52,910 bases of DNA from JAOZTV01 sp965371805 (GCA_965371805.1 CBDUZW010000029.1:1-52910), one strand, 5' to 3'; shown: positions 7,757 to 16,271, numbered from the stretch's first letter. Made by a program: numbers and translations. The notes: generated by a model from the letters alone, not told the origin.

Positions 7757-8605
7757 ATGATGAAAAACAAATATTTAAAACTAAGTGTGATTCTATTATT
7801 GTGGGTTTGTCTAACCGGAATACAGGCGCAAACCATAAAAGGAGTTCCTGATGGTAAAAAAGCACAAATAACCTATGTTGGCAATTCCGGATTTTTGATT
7901 AAAATTGGAGATAAAAAAATCCTTATTGATGCATTATTCAAAGGCTTTAAAGGACAGTACAATTTGCCGCAAAAAGTTCAGGATAAGCTTACATTAGCTC
8001 AAGCGCTCTTTGATGATGTGGATTTAATATTGGTTACTCATGGTCATGGTGATCATATTAATAAAGATATGGTGCTACAACATTTGAAAAACAATCCAAA
8101 AGCAATTTTTGCATCTACACAACAAATAATTAAGGCGCTAAAGGGATCTACGGATCGTTTTATTGGCTTTAACCCCACGGAAGAAAAATCAGAGAGCAAA
8201 GTAATAAATGGCATTAGTATAGAGACGTTTTATCTTCCTCATGGTCCAAAGTCAAGAATAATAAATATAGGTTTTCTTATTTCAGTGAATGGAGTTACCT
8301 TTTTTCAAACAGGTGATGTTGATTTTGATCAGTTTACTTTTAAAGAATTTCGATCACTTGAATTACCCGAAAAAAACATTGACCTTTTATTTATTCAACA
8401 TTATTACCTCTTAGGGAAACCTGTGAGAACAAAATTCATTAACAAAGCCATCGCTGCTAAGTACATTATTCCAATTCATTATCAATATACAACCCCTTCA
8501 TTTGAAAGGTCTATTGTGTTAAAAAATTACCCTGAAGCAATATTATTCAAAGAGGAATTACAATCCTGGAGTATGCCTGATAAAAAAGACAAATTATTAA
8601 AATAA
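7757..8605 (+). CDS. Exported metallo-beta-lactamase-fold hydrolase (UlaG-like), paralogue 1
   Basis: The 282-residue protein has a signal peptide ending near IQAQ. Its MBL fold carries THGHGDH (His95, His97, Asp99, His100), a later FLPHGP histidine, and FQTGDVDFDQF with the metal-bridging aspartate; IIPIHYQYT supplies a final histidine. All metal ligands look present, so it is probably an active periplasmic di-metal hydrolase of unknown substrate. The first ~20 codons are almost identical to those of the gene at 27658, so one arose by duplication. Start ATGATG follows AAGGAG. Leader A drives it, right after the araC-like gene. Confidence 0.88.
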   Translation: MMKNKYLKLSVILLLWVCLTGIQAQTIKGVPDGKKAQITYVGNSGFLIKIGDKKILIDALFKGFKGQYNLPQKVQDKLTLAQALFDDVDLILVTHGHGDHINKDMVLQHLKNNPKAIFASTQQIIKALKGSTDRFIGFNPTEEKSESKVINGISIETFYLPHGPKSRIINIGFLISVNGVTFFQTGDVDFDQFTFKEFRSLELPEKNIDLLFIQHYYLLGKPVRTKFINKAIAAKYIIPIHYQYTTPSFERSIVLKNYPEAILFKEELQSWSMPDKKDKLLK

Positions 8606-8631
8606 AAAAAAAAAGAAAAAACTAAAGGCCT

Positions 8632-8693
8632 GGCAATAATCTGTAATACAGTTACTTTTATAATTTATATTATCTGAAATGGAGGAATTTAAT
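8632..8693 (+). promoter_or_regulatory. Leader A, copy 2 (before the FG-GAP gene)
   Basis: GCAATAATCTGTAATACAGT, TTACTTTTATAATT and TATATTATCTG match copy 1 with few changes and lead into GGAGG before ATG 8694. The first few bases of the consensus are replaced. Confidence 0.55.
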
Positions 8694-9809
8694 ATGAGAA
8701 AAACCATAGTACTATTAGCTATTTTAATCTTAGTTCCGATTTATTGTTTAAATGGCAATACAAATAAAGTAAAGAGCACTATTGAAGCAAAACAACAAAT
8801 TTTCAGCCATAAACAACTAATCACAGATGGAAGAGTATGGGATGTTGCTTTTAAAGATTTAAACAAAGATGGCAGCCAGGACCTGGTAGTTGCAAATTGG
8901 TTCAAACCACCGACAATATATTATAATGATGGTAAAGGAGGGTTTGGTAATTCAAAATCCCTTACCTGTTCAGCTGATGAGGATGGTATATATAGAGGGC
9001 ATGCCATTGGAATAAATGATTTTAATAACGATACTATTCCAGACATTTTTGTTGTTTTTAACACCCGTAATAACCTTCTATATCTGAGCAACAAAGAGGC
9101 ATATATTGAAAAATCCCCGATAAACACGAATAATTCAAATGGACTGTATATAACTTTAGGTGATGTTGATAATGACAGTGATATTGATGCATTTGTTACT
9201 AATTTTTTTCAACCCACAATATTATGGCTAAATAATGGCAAAGGTAAATTTGTAGAAAAAAAATTTGAATTTGGAACCGGTGGTTATAACCCTGATTTAG
9301 GAGATATTAATAATGACGGGAATTTAGACCTCATATGCAGCATTAAAGGAAAGGTTGTTATTTGGTTTAATAAAGGCGTGGGCAATTATGAACGTAGTAA
9401 TCAGTCTATAGGATATTCAAAGGGATTTGGAAGAGTTAAGTTAGCAGATATTGATAATGACAATGATTTGGATATAATTTTAGCAAATAGAAGTGTCGGG
9501 GGTTCAATCTGGATTAACGATGGTACAGGAGTATTTGCCGAGAAAATTAAAAACCTGACAAAAAGTTCAACAATGGCAGTAGGTGATATTGATTTAAATG
9601 GTCAAATTGATGCGATTTTTGGAAAGACGATTTGGCTAAACAAAGGGAATGGTCAATTTACTCAACACGGAAACTTGGAAATTGAAGGCCTAATCTTTGG
9701 TATGTGGCTAAATGACATTGACAATGATAGCGACTTAGATCTTTTTTATTCAACCAGTATCAAAGAAAAGGGTTTGATTTTAGTAAAAAACTCAACTAAA
9801 AACAAATGA
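8694..9809 (+). CDS. Exported FG-GAP/VCBS-repeat beta-propeller protein
   Basis: The 371-residue protein has a signal peptide (MRKTIVLLAILILVPIYC; the Cys could even be lipidated). About seven blades carry calcium-binding DxNxDxxxD motifs: DLNKDGSQD, DFNNDTIPD, DVDNDSDID, DINNDGNLD, DIDNDNDLD, DIDLNGQID and DIDNDSDLD. Integrin-like propellers of this type act outside the cell in adhesion or carbohydrate contact; no catalytic site is visible. The start behind GGAGGAATTTAAT is preferred to one five codons upstream. A broken copy of its first codons stands at 10900. Confidence 0.88.
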   Translation: MRKTIVLLAILILVPIYCLNGNTNKVKSTIEAKQQIFSHKQLITDGRVWDVAFKDLNKDGSQDLVVANWFKPPTIYYNDGKGGFGNSKSLTCSADEDGIYRGHAIGINDFNNDTIPDIFVVFNTRNNLLYLSNKEAYIEKSPINTNNSNGLYITLGDVDNDSDIDAFVTNFFQPTILWLNNGKGKFVEKKFEFGTGGYNPDLGDINNDGNLDLICSIKGKVVIWFNKGVGNYERSNQSIGYSKGFGRVKLADIDNDNDLDIILANRSVGGSIWINDGTGVFAEKIKNLTKSSTMAVGDIDLNGQIDAIFGKTIWLNKGNGQFTQHGNLEIEGLIFGMWLNDIDNDSDLDLFYSTSIKEKGLILVKNSTKNK

Positions 9810-9810
9810 G

Positions 9811-9963
9811 ATGAGAAAACAACTTCTTGATGATTTAAAAATACTTGAATTTGGAGAAATAAAGATAGAAGTAGAAGAGAAAATTAGACAATCTGATTTT
9901 AACTGGACTATATTAGGTGATGTCCTTGTCTTTGAAAAGGAGATTAATCGTAGGATTAAATAA
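9811..9963 (+). CDS. Small ORF of unknown function (50 aa)
   Basis: ATG 9811 lies one base after the FG-GAP stop and opens a 50-codon frame (MRKQLLDDLKILEFGEIKIE... ending FEKEINRRIK), charged and without a membrane segment or signal. There is no convincing ribosome site, but coupling to the preceding stop is possible. It ends eight bases before the methyltransferase. I do not recognise it; it may be a remnant of a larger gene. Confidence 0.35.
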   Translation: MRKQLLDDLKILEFGEIKIEVEEKIRQSDFNWTILGDVLVFEKEINRRIK

Positions 9964-9971
9964 AAAAGTAA

Positions 9972-10670
9972 ATGGAAAATTTTAAGAAATTTGAAGGAAT
10001 TGATTACATTAATAATTTAGCAACAAATATTAACTCAATGCATCAATTAGTTGCAAAGAACCTTACTGGAATAATTATTTCTGATAATCTAAACATTATT
10101 GATATTGGCGGTGGTCCTGGACTTGTTGCAAAAAAAATAGATGAAATAGGGAAAAGTGTCAAAGTGCTGAATATTGAACCATCAAATAATATTGAAGAAA
10201 TTCCTGATTTAAATAATATTGAATATTCTACTTTGAAATTATCGTTTAAAGATGCTTTAGAATATCAGTTTCCATGGAAAGCGGATCTGTTTTTAATGAT
10301 AAGTGCCGCACATGAGATTTCATTATCAAATGGTATGTCTTCAAAAGAGAATAAGGAAATCTTCTTTAAGGATATCAAGGACTTTATTAAGAGTAATTCT
10401 AAACCGAATGCTTTAATAATAATTGGATTCCCGAATTATAAGATAGGAGTGACAGAAGAAGAAGTAATAAGACAACGTGAATTTATTGATTCTCTAATGG
10501 GACATTCACATTCCCCTGAGGATTTTTTTTCTATCGATGAATTTTCGTCAGCTTTTTCAGCAGAACCAATACTTTTTGAGCAGACACCTATGGTCTTAAT
10601 GGGTCAATCGGTTGATGAGACGATGTTAAACGCAAATATTGCAGTTTTTAAAATTAGTGAGATTCAATAA
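9972..10670 (+). CDS. Class I SAM-dependent methyltransferase
   Basis: The 232-residue protein has motif I NIIDIGGGPGLV at about residues 42-53, an acidic residue after strand 2 (VLNIEPS) and later Rossmann strands (ADLFLMISAAHEIS, ALIIIGFPNYKIG). The substrate is unknown. Its C-terminal ~155 residues recur almost unchanged in the gene at 17757, where the SAM-binding half is missing. The start has only a weak ribosome site (AAAAAAGTAA). It lies immediately before an araC 3' remnant, so it sits at a rearrangement boundary. Confidence 0.8.
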   Translation: MENFKKFEGIDYINNLATNINSMHQLVAKNLTGIIISDNLNIIDIGGGPGLVAKKIDEIGKSVKVLNIEPSNNIEEIPDLNNIEYSTLKLSFKDALEYQFPWKADLFLMISAAHEISLSNGMSSKENKEIFFKDIKDFIKSNSKPNALIIIGFPNYKIGVTEEEVIRQREFIDSLMGHSHSPEDFFSIDEFSSAFSAEPILFEQTPMVLMGQSVDETMLNANIAVFKISEIQ

Positions 10671-10676
10671 AGTTAA

Positions 10677-10811
10677 GAAGTTCCTGACATTAGGAGAGTC
10701 TCTCTCTGATGTCACCTATAAAACTGGCTTTGTTGATCAAAGTCATTTCACCAACCGGTTCAAAAATATAGTTGGTATAATTCCCGGTCCATATATCTAG
10801 AATAACAAATA
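10677..10811 (+). pseudogene. 3' fragment of an AraC-family regulator gene
   Basis: This stretch is about 90% the same as the last ~135 bases of the araC-like gene at 6806 (FLTLGESLSDVTYKTGFVDQSHFTNRFKN and on to IPGPYI), covering only the second HTH helix pair. It has no start and joins the methyltransferase end abruptly. It runs on into leader A, as in the intact locus. Confidence 0.85.
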
Positions 10812-10835
10812 ATTATCACTTCATTTTTTTTAATC

Positions 10836-10899
10836 AAAAGAGCAATAATCTGCAATACAGAGGCTTCTATAATTTGTATTATCTGAAATGGAGGAATTT
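10836..10899 (+). promoter_or_regulatory. Leader A, copy 3
   Basis: CAAAAGAGCAATAATCTGC, then AATACA-N15-TGTATT and GGAGGAATTT, as in copies 1 and 2. It leads to a truncated FG-GAP signal-peptide start. Confidence 0.55.
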
Positions 10900-10974
10900 A
10901 TGATGAGAAAGACTGCAGTATTATTAAATATTTTTATTCCCCCAATAGGTGGTTTTTCTGAGTTAAGGGGGTAG
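10900..10974 (+). pseudogene. Truncated signal-peptide start of an FG-GAP paralogue
   Basis: ATG ATG opens 24 codons (MMRKTAVLLNIFIPP...) that match the start of the FG-GAP protein at 8694 (MRKTIVLLAILILVP) for about a dozen residues, then run into unrelated sequence and a TAG. Recombination has replaced the body of the gene. Confidence 0.7.
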
Positions 10975-10994
10975 GAAATGATAAAAGGGAAATA

Positions 10995-11064
10995 TACGCA
11001 ATTGTGTTTAGTCATACAATTTGGTGGTATAAACACAATAGGGTTTATACAGTCGTTGTGTGTC
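10995..11064 (+). other. attC-like cassette boundary (candidate 1)
   Basis: ATTGTGTTTA (11001-11010) and TAAACACAAT (11030-11039) are perfect 10-bp inverted arms. They are followed by TCGTTGTGTGTC (11053-11064), resembling an integron GTT-type core site, 20 bases before the next gene. A related sequence is at 16891-16953. This reading as a cassette recombination site is inference. Confidence 0.4.
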
Positions 11065-11084
11065 ATTAAAAAAGGGGCTATATT

Positions 11085-11846
11085 ATGAAACAGATTTCGA
11101 TAATTATTGGATTTTTGCTATTTTTTTCACTGTTAACAAGGGGACAAAATGAGCTCTGTGAAAACTGTGTTGAATACACATTGGAAATATCCGGCAATAA
11201 GCTATTAGGAAGCAGTCTTCAATTTCCTGGATACGATGTTTCAATAATATTACCTTCCGACTTCTCAGAGGATAGTTTAAGTGTAAACTATTTATTTAAA
11301 ACTATAAGTAACCATGATATAAGAGGAGAATTTATATTTCCTAATGGTAAAACGAAAGAAATAAAATATTCGATGATATCATATAATGATACTCCGACTA
11401 TTTTTATGAAAACTTCTAATGGTTGGTATCCATGGGATAAGGTGAGAATTGAGAATAAAAAACTAATCTTTTCGTATAACTATTGGTATTGTCCATCTGC
11501 TACAAAGACTGATTTAGAGATTTTGGACTTATGTTTTGACTATTTGAAAGATTCAACAAATTGGCATCAAACTGATGATAGAAAGTGTGATAATGATAAT
11601 TCAGATAAAGTTTGGAGTCTGTCCTGTGCAATAAAAGTTGCTTCAATTGAAAAATATGGAGGATACAATCACCGTGGAGCTGTAATTCAAAAAACAAGAT
11701 TTGTAATAGACGAACTTTATCCAAATCATGGATACCCACATACTCTAATGGATTTTAATAATGATTCTTCTACTAAATTTGAGGATATAATTAAAGTATT
11801 ATCAATTGTAAAGGAAAGAATGAAGGAAGAATTGAAAACAGAATAA
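11085..11846 (+). CDS. Secreted protein of unknown function (253 aa)
   Basis: The protein has a signal peptide (MKQISIIIGFLLFFSLLTRGQ). A beta-rich middle follows with several cysteines (CENC near the start, WYC, DLC, RKC, LSC). The C-terminal ~75 residues are helical (WSLSCAIKVAS... LMDFNND... FEDIIKVLSIVKERM) and recall the WCxxGAL...FND pattern of DUF6197-like proteins; I am not sure of that. It looks like a Bacteroidota cassette gene: it starts about 20 bases after a GTTGTGTGTC core-like site, and the AACGGCACACAAC motif follows its stop by six bases. Confidence 0.6.
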   Translation: MKQISIIIGFLLFFSLLTRGQNELCENCVEYTLEISGNKLLGSSLQFPGYDVSIILPSDFSEDSLSVNYLFKTISNHDIRGEFIFPNGKTKEIKYSMISYNDTPTIFMKTSNGWYPWDKVRIENKKLIFSYNYWYCPSATKTDLEILDLCFDYLKDSTNWHQTDDRKCDNDNSDKVWSLSCAIKVASIEKYGGYNHRGAVIQKTRFVIDELYPNHGYPHTLMDFNNDSSTKFEDIIKVLSIVKERMKEELKTE

Positions 11847-11851
11847 GAACA

Positions 11852-11885
11852 AACGGCACACAACATTTTGTATAAGTAATGGCAG
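11852..11885 (+). other. attC-like left half (candidate 2)
   Basis: AACGGCACACAAC right after the stop of the 253-aa gene is nearly the reverse complement of GTTGTGTGTC at 11055-11064. Tail-of-gene motifs of this form begin attC sites in Bacteroidota-type cassettes. The matching right half is not seen here, so the site looks incomplete. Confidence 0.35.
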
Positions 11886-11938
11886 GGAAAGTGCAAATAG
11901 TATCTTTAGAATAATTTAGATAAGGAGATGAGTTAGAT

Positions 11939-12400
11939 ATGGAAATAATAGAATATAGAAGTAAATATAAAGAACACATTAAGGAATTGAATTTTGAATG
12001 GTTAGAAAAGTATTTTAGTGTTGAGCCTTCTGATATTGTTCAACTTTCTGATCCTGAAAATGAAATTATCAATAAGGGCGGATTTATCTATTATGCCTCT
12101 GTTGATGACAAAGTAGTTGGCACAGTTACACTAATGAAAGTTGATAATGGTATTTATGAGTTAGGTAAAATGGCTGTTACTGCAAAATACCAAGGAAAAG
12201 GTATTGGGAACAAGTTGCTTGCACATTGTATTGCAAAAGCAAAGAGTATTGGTGCTGAAACTATAATTTTATATTCAAACACAAAACTAGTTCCTGCTAT
12301 TGAGTTATATAAAAAATATGGATTTGTAGCAACTACGATGGGTATAGCTAGTTATGAACGGTCAAATATTAAAATGGAACTTAAAATAAATTATAAATAA
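11939..12400 (+). CDS. GNAT-family N-acetyltransferase
   Basis: The 153-residue protein has the GNAT fold: beta-strand ELGKMAVTAKYQGKGIGNKLL with the acetyl-CoA pyrophosphate loop YQGKGIG (about residues 85-91), and ELYKKYGFVATTMG, the usual C-terminal segment. It would transfer an acetyl group to an amine of unknown identity. A ribosome site AAGGAG lies about 15 bases upstream, slightly far. It precedes the PLP enzyme operon by 21 bases and may be its first gene. Confidence 0.9.
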   Translation: MEIIEYRSKYKEHIKELNFEWLEKYFSVEPSDIVQLSDPENEIINKGGFIYYASVDDKVVGTVTLMKVDNGIYELGKMAVTAKYQGKGIGNKLLAHCIAKAKSIGAETIILYSNTKLVPAIELYKKYGFVATTMGIASYERSNIKMELKINYK

Positions 12401-12421
12401 ATCTCAAGGACATATTATAAA

Positions 12422-13570
12422 ATGAAAAACATTCCATCACAAAGACATCTATTTGATATACCAGAAGAAATTGCATATTTCAATTGTGCATATAATTCTC
12501 CATTATTACTAGAATCAACAAAAAGACTGCATACTGGTGTTGATTCTAAAAGTCATCCATGGGAAAGAACCCCAGACGATTTTTTCAATGATGCAGAAAC
12601 AATTAGAAAATTATCATCTGAGATATTTGGTGGAGATTCAGATGGATTCGCAGTAGTTCCTTCTGCAAGTTACGGGCTAAGTACAGCATCGCGAATTTTA
12701 GAATCATTGTTAACTGAAAATGATGAAATTTTGCTTATTGATGAAGAGTTTCCAAGTATTGTATTGCCATTTAAAAGAGTGTCTATGGAAACAGGTGCAA
12801 AAATAACTACAGTAAAAACTCCTAAAGATGGAAATTGGACCGAAGCAATTGTAAATAGAATTAATGAAAATATTAAAATTGTAGCAATCTCTTCTTGTCA
12901 TTGGACAAATGGTGCATATATCGACTTATCAGTAATACGAAAAATGTGTGATAAGCTTAGTGCAGTTTTAATTATTGATACCACCCAGACATTAGGTGTA
13001 ATGCCATTCTCAATAGATGAGATAAAACCTGATTTTATGGTTGCCGCAGGTTATAAATGGTTGCTTTGTCCATATGGCTTTAGTCTTTTATATGTTGCTG
13101 AAAAATGGCGAAATGAGCGACCTCTGGAAGAAACATGGATTGCAAGAGAAAATGCACAAGATTTTGCCAATCTCGTAAAATACTCAGAAAATTATATGAA
13201 TGGTTCAAGACGCTTTGAAGTAGGAGAAAAGTGTACGCCGACAATTTTACCTGGAGCCATTGCTGCACTCGAACAGATAAAGACTTGGGGATTGACTGAG
13301 ATATCAGATTCTCTTTTGAATATAAATCGGAAGATTGAAATGCATCTTGTTCAATTAGGATTTCAATTACAAGATGATTCTCAAAGGTGTCCTCATATAT
13401 TAGGTGCAATTATTCCTGACGATTTTACTGGGAACATTGTTAATGAGCTAAAAGAAAGAAAAATATTCATTAGTCAGCGTGGGAAATCATTGCGATTTGC
13501 ACCACATTTGTACATAAATGACAATGACATTGATAGATTGAATAATGCCATTACGGAATTAATAAAATGA
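12422..13570 (+). CDS. Class V aminotransferase-fold PLP enzyme
   Basis: The 382-residue fold-type I PLP enzyme opens with AYFNCAYNSPLL, the class V N-terminal pattern. It has the Asp that contacts the pyridine ring in IIDTTQTLGV and the Schiff-base lysine in MVAAGYKWLLCPYG, about residue 213. Family members include cysteine desulfurases, kynureninase-like enzymes and isopenicillin-N epimerase-like proteins; the substrate here is unknown. The stop overlaps the next start as ATGA, so the two PLP enzymes are translationally coupled. Confidence 0.88.
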   Translation: MKNIPSQRHLFDIPEEIAYFNCAYNSPLLLESTKRLHTGVDSKSHPWERTPDDFFNDAETIRKLSSEIFGGDSDGFAVVPSASYGLSTASRILESLLTENDEILLIDEEFPSIVLPFKRVSMETGAKITTVKTPKDGNWTEAIVNRINENIKIVAISSCHWTNGAYIDLSVIRKMCDKLSAVLIIDTTQTLGVMPFSIDEIKPDFMVAAGYKWLLCPYGFSLLYVAEKWRNERPLEETWIARENAQDFANLVKYSENYMNGSRRFEVGEKCTPTILPGAIAALEQIKTWGLTEISDSLLNINRKIEMHLVQLGFQLQDDSQRCPHILGAIIPDDFTGNIVNELKERKIFISQRGKSLRFAPHLYINDNDIDRLNNAITELIK

Positions 13571-14967
13571 CAGAATATAGATTGCAAAAACAAATGCTAA
13601 CTGAAATGATTGACAAAGGTATTTTCAATCAAGTTAAAGCATATGCATTTGATTATGCAGATAATTCGTTAGAAAGAAATGTTTATCCAACAGAAGAAGC
13701 AATTGAGAAATTAAAAGTATTCGATGAACATTTGCCAAAAAACACTGGCAATTCAAAAGAAGTTTTAGAAATACTTCATAAATTTGGTTCACCTGCAACT
13801 GTTTCACAAATAGGGGGTAGGTACTTTGGATTAGTTAATGGAGGTATTATTCCTACAGCCTTAGCGGCGAAATGGCTAAATGATTTTTGGGATCAAAACA
13901 CACCTTTATTTGTAACTTCTCCGATAACATCAAAACTTGAGACAGTAGTTGAAAAGTGGTTGATACAACTTTTTAATCTACCCAAAACAACAGTTGCTGG
14001 TTTTGTAAGCGGCACTTCTATGGCGATTTTATGCGGACTTGCTGCCGCAAGGTATCGTATTTTTCATAGACTGAACTGGGATATTAATTCTAAAGGATTT
14101 ATTAATGCACCTAAGATTAGGATAGTTACAGGAAAACATGCACATGGAACAGTTTTAAAAGCGGTTGCCTTACTAGGATTTGGTAAAGATAATATCGAAT
14201 GGATAGATGTTGATTCACAGGGACGAATGATTTTAGAAAAAATCCCCAAATTGGATGCAAATACGATAGTAATTCTTCAAGCGGGAAATGTAAATTCAGG
14301 TTCATTTGATTCCTTTAATACCATTTGTGATATAGCAAAAAAAGCTAATGCTTGGATTCATGTTGATGGAGCATTTGGATTATGGGCTGCAGGTTCGGAA
14401 AAGCTCAAATATTTAACAGAAGGAATAGAGAAAGCAGATTCATGGTCAGTTGATGGACACAAAACGTTAAACACGCCTTATGATTGTGGTATTGTATTAT
14501 GCAATGATAAAAAAGCTATTGCATCTGCACTTCAAGCAACAGGCTCATATATTGTATATGGAGAACAGAGAGACGGCATGCTTTACACCCCTGAAATGTC
14601 AAGAAGGGCAAGAGCTGTAGAGCTTTGGGCTACAATGAAATATTTAGGAAAGCAAGGAATAAATGAATTAGTTTACCTCTTACATAAGAGAGCCAAACAA
14701 TTTGCCAAGGAACTTTCTGAACACGGGTTCAAAATACTAAATGATGTAGTATTTAATCAAGTTTTGGTTGCTTGTGATAATGATTCTGATACAGAAAAGA
14801 CCCTCAAAAATATACAGGAGTTAAGAGAATGTTGGTGTGGAGGTTCTCAATGGTTTAATAAAAAAGTAATTAGAATAAGTGTTTGTTCATGGGCAACAAC
14901 AGAAGAGGATGTTACTCGTTCTGTTTTATCTTTTGTAAAAGCAAGAAAACAAATTGAACGGAAATGA
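13567..14967 (+). CDS. Group II pyridoxal-dependent decarboxylase-like enzyme
   Basis: This 466-residue protein follows the aromatic/glutamate decarboxylase pattern: TSPITSKLETVVEKW, GFVSGTSMAILCGLAAAR, HGTVLKAVALLGFG, then HVDGAFGLWAA with the ring-binding Asp and SWSVDGHKTLNTPYDCG with the Schiff-base lysine (about residue 300). It should decarboxylate or rearrange an amino acid; the substrate is unknown. It overlaps both neighbours by ATGA junctions. Together with the class V enzyme and the small barrel protein it forms a compact three-gene unit. Confidence 0.87.
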   Translation: MTEYRLQKQMLTEMIDKGIFNQVKAYAFDYADNSLERNVYPTEEAIEKLKVFDEHLPKNTGNSKEVLEILHKFGSPATVSQIGGRYFGLVNGGIIPTALAAKWLNDFWDQNTPLFVTSPITSKLETVVEKWLIQLFNLPKTTVAGFVSGTSMAILCGLAAARYRIFHRLNWDINSKGFINAPKIRIVTGKHAHGTVLKAVALLGFGKDNIEWIDVDSQGRMILEKIPKLDANTIVILQAGNVNSGSFDSFNTICDIAKKANAWIHVDGAFGLWAAGSEKLKYLTEGIEKADSWSVDGHKTLNTPYDCGIVLCNDKKAIASALQATGSYIVYGEQRDGMLYTPEMSRRARAVELWATMKYLGKQGINELVYLLHKRAKQFAKELSEHGFKILNDVVFNQVLVACDNDSDTEKTLKNIQELRECWCGGSQWFNKKVIRISVCSWATTEEDVTRSVLSFVKARKQIERK

Positions 14968-15254
14968 AAATATTAGCAATAGAAAAAGAATTAAAAACGG
15001 TTGATTGGAAAAAAGAGTCTCAAACCCTTGTTGATGAAGCAAAAGTGGTTTATAACATGATACTTTCCGATAGTTTACGTGAGATATATTTCACCGAAAA
15101 TAAAAATGCAGTTTTGATTCTTGAATGCGACGATAAAACAAAGGCAAAAAAACTATTAAGTAAGTTGCCCTTAGTTGAGAAAAAAATAATAGATTTTGAG
15201 ATAATGGAGTTACAACCATATACAGGTTTTTCACGATTAATAGACAAAGAATAA
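14964..15254 (+). CDS. Muconolactone-isomerase/YCII-like small alpha+beta barrel protein, copy 1
   Basis: The 96-residue protein has the ferredoxin-like pattern of small dimeric alpha+beta barrels: REIYFTENKNAVLILECDDKTKAKKLLSKLP, then VEKKIIDFEIMELQPYTGFSRLI. Relatives annotated as muconolactone isomerase-like have LLxxLPLVxxGLIDFE..PLxPYxGF. The role is unknown; it may act on the product of the upstream PLP enzymes. It overlaps the decarboxylase stop. An identical second copy stands at 16272. Confidence 0.75.
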   Translation: MKILAIEKELKTVDWKKESQTLVDEAKVVYNMILSDSLREIYFTENKNAVLILECDDKTKAKKLLSKLPLVEKKIIDFEIMELQPYTGFSRLIDKE

Positions 15255-15255
15255 A

Positions 15256-15269
15256 AACGGCATACAACA
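15256..15269 (+). other. attC-like left half (candidate 3)
   Basis: AACGGCATACAACA begins one base after the small barrel gene's stop, the same position and form as candidate 2. No matching right half was found before leader A. It is repeated at 16564-16577. Confidence 0.35.
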
Positions 15270-15389
15270 ATGTATCAAAACAATAGCCGAAATTGCAATA
15301 AAGTCAAGGGTTGTAACCCGCTTCAACTTCATCGAAAATTGAAATATTTGAGTTCCGCAATCGACTCCTATTCTTATACTTACTGTTAT

Positions 15390-15478
15390 ATTAAAAGAGC
15401 AATAATCTGCAATACATATACTTTTATAATTTGTATTATCTAACATAGAAATTTTTAATAAATAATAAGGAGATAGAA
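15390..15478 (+). promoter_or_regulatory. Leader A, copy 4
   Basis: The full consensus is present: TTAAAAGAGCAATAATCTGC, AATACA-N15-TGTATT, then AATAAGGAGAT. It leads into the first 32 codons of an ankyrin paralogue and, through it, the nitroreductase. Confidence 0.6.
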
Positions 15479-15577
15479 ATGAATTTAAAAACAATAGTTA
15501 TATTTATGATTTTATTTTTTTTAAGCCTCAGTCTTTTTTCACAGACTATGCATGATGCAATTAAAAAGGGAGATTAG
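15479..15577 (+). pseudogene. Truncated start of the ankyrin-repeat gene
   Basis: Thirty-two codons match the start of the ankyrin protein at 18489 (signal peptide MNLKTIVIFMILFFLSL and on to TMHDAIKKGD) and end in a TAG. The nitroreductase start follows three bases later, with the GGGAG of this remnant as its probable ribosome site, so it may serve as a translated leader. Confidence 0.8.
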
Positions 15578-15580
15578 CAA

Positions 15581-16114
15581 GTGGAAAATAAATTTAATTA
15601 TTATGAATTAATAAAAAATAGACGCAGTGTCAGAGCTTATGATCCTGATAAAATGATAGAAAAAGATGTACTTAATAGGGTCTTGGAGGCTGGTATCCTG
15701 GCACCTACTGCAATGAACCTTCAACCTGGAAGGTTTATTTTAATTACCAATAAGGAAAAACTTATGGAAGTTGGTGAATGTTATGGGAGAGAGTGGTTTA
15801 AAAATGCACCGGCAGTTCTAATTGTTCTCGGAAATAAGAAAGATGCATGGGTAAGAGACCGGGATGGATTCAATGCACTCCATATCGATCTATCAATAAT
15901 GTTGGATCATATGATCCTTGCAGCTGAATATGAATGTGTATCCACATGCTGGATTACGGAGTTTGATGAGAAGATCTTAAAGGATAAACTGGATATAGAT
16001 GAAGATGATTTTATCTGCTGTTTGACTCCTCTGGGGTATCCTCCTGATGGTTATGAAAAGAGAAATATGCCAAAAAGAAAATCATTTAATGAGATGGTTA
16101 CTCTTATAGATTGA
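15581..16114 (+). CDS. Nitroreductase-family FMN oxidoreductase
   Basis: The 177-residue protein has the nitroreductase N-terminus (NRRSVRAYDPDKMIEKDVLNRVLEAGILAPTAMNLQPGRFI) with FMN-binding RRS and the APTAMNLQP loop. The C-terminus has CLTPLGYPPDGYEKRNMPKRKSFNEMV. It probably reduces nitro, quinone or related acceptors using NAD(P)H in the cytoplasm. The start is GTG, closely following the truncated ankyrin start. It was inserted between leader A copies 4 and 5 within the duplicated region. Confidence 0.9.
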   Translation: MENKFNYYELIKNRRSVRAYDPDKMIEKDVLNRVLEAGILAPTAMNLQPGRFILITNKEKLMEVGECYGREWFKNAPAVLIVLGNKKDAWVRDRDGFNALHIDLSIMLDHMILAAEYECVSTCWITEFDEKILKDKLDIDEDDFICCLTPLGYPPDGYEKRNMPKRKSFNEMVTLID

Positions 16115-16182
16115 TCTTGTATAAAAAAAAGATAATTGGAAAGAGCGTTTCGGTCTTTTGCATCTTATTCATGTTTTTTATA

Positions 16183-16271
16183 TTAAAAGAGCAATAATCT
16201 GCAATACATATACTTTTATAATTTGTATTATCTAACATTGAGATTTTTAATAAGTGATAAGGAGATGTAAA
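16183..16271 (+). promoter_or_regulatory. Leader A, copy 5
   Basis: The consensus is intact and ends GATAAGGAGATGTAAAATG, giving the second copy of the small barrel gene its own promoter and ribosome site, which the first copy lacks. Confidence 0.6.

Larger units (their letters stand above)
14964..15452 (+). repeat. Direct duplication of ~490 bp, copy 1
   Basis: The block holding the small barrel gene, its AACGGCATACAACA tail and the first part of leader A is repeated without a difference I could find at 16272-16760, offset 1308 bp. The copies diverge at CATAGAAATT in the leader. Near identity implies a recent event. Confidence 0.93.

Noticed and set aside
11939..15254. PLP-enzyme operon as a complete natural-product gene cluster
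   Set aside because: No synthetase, carrier protein, transporter or regulator is present; two PLP enzymes alone do not show this.
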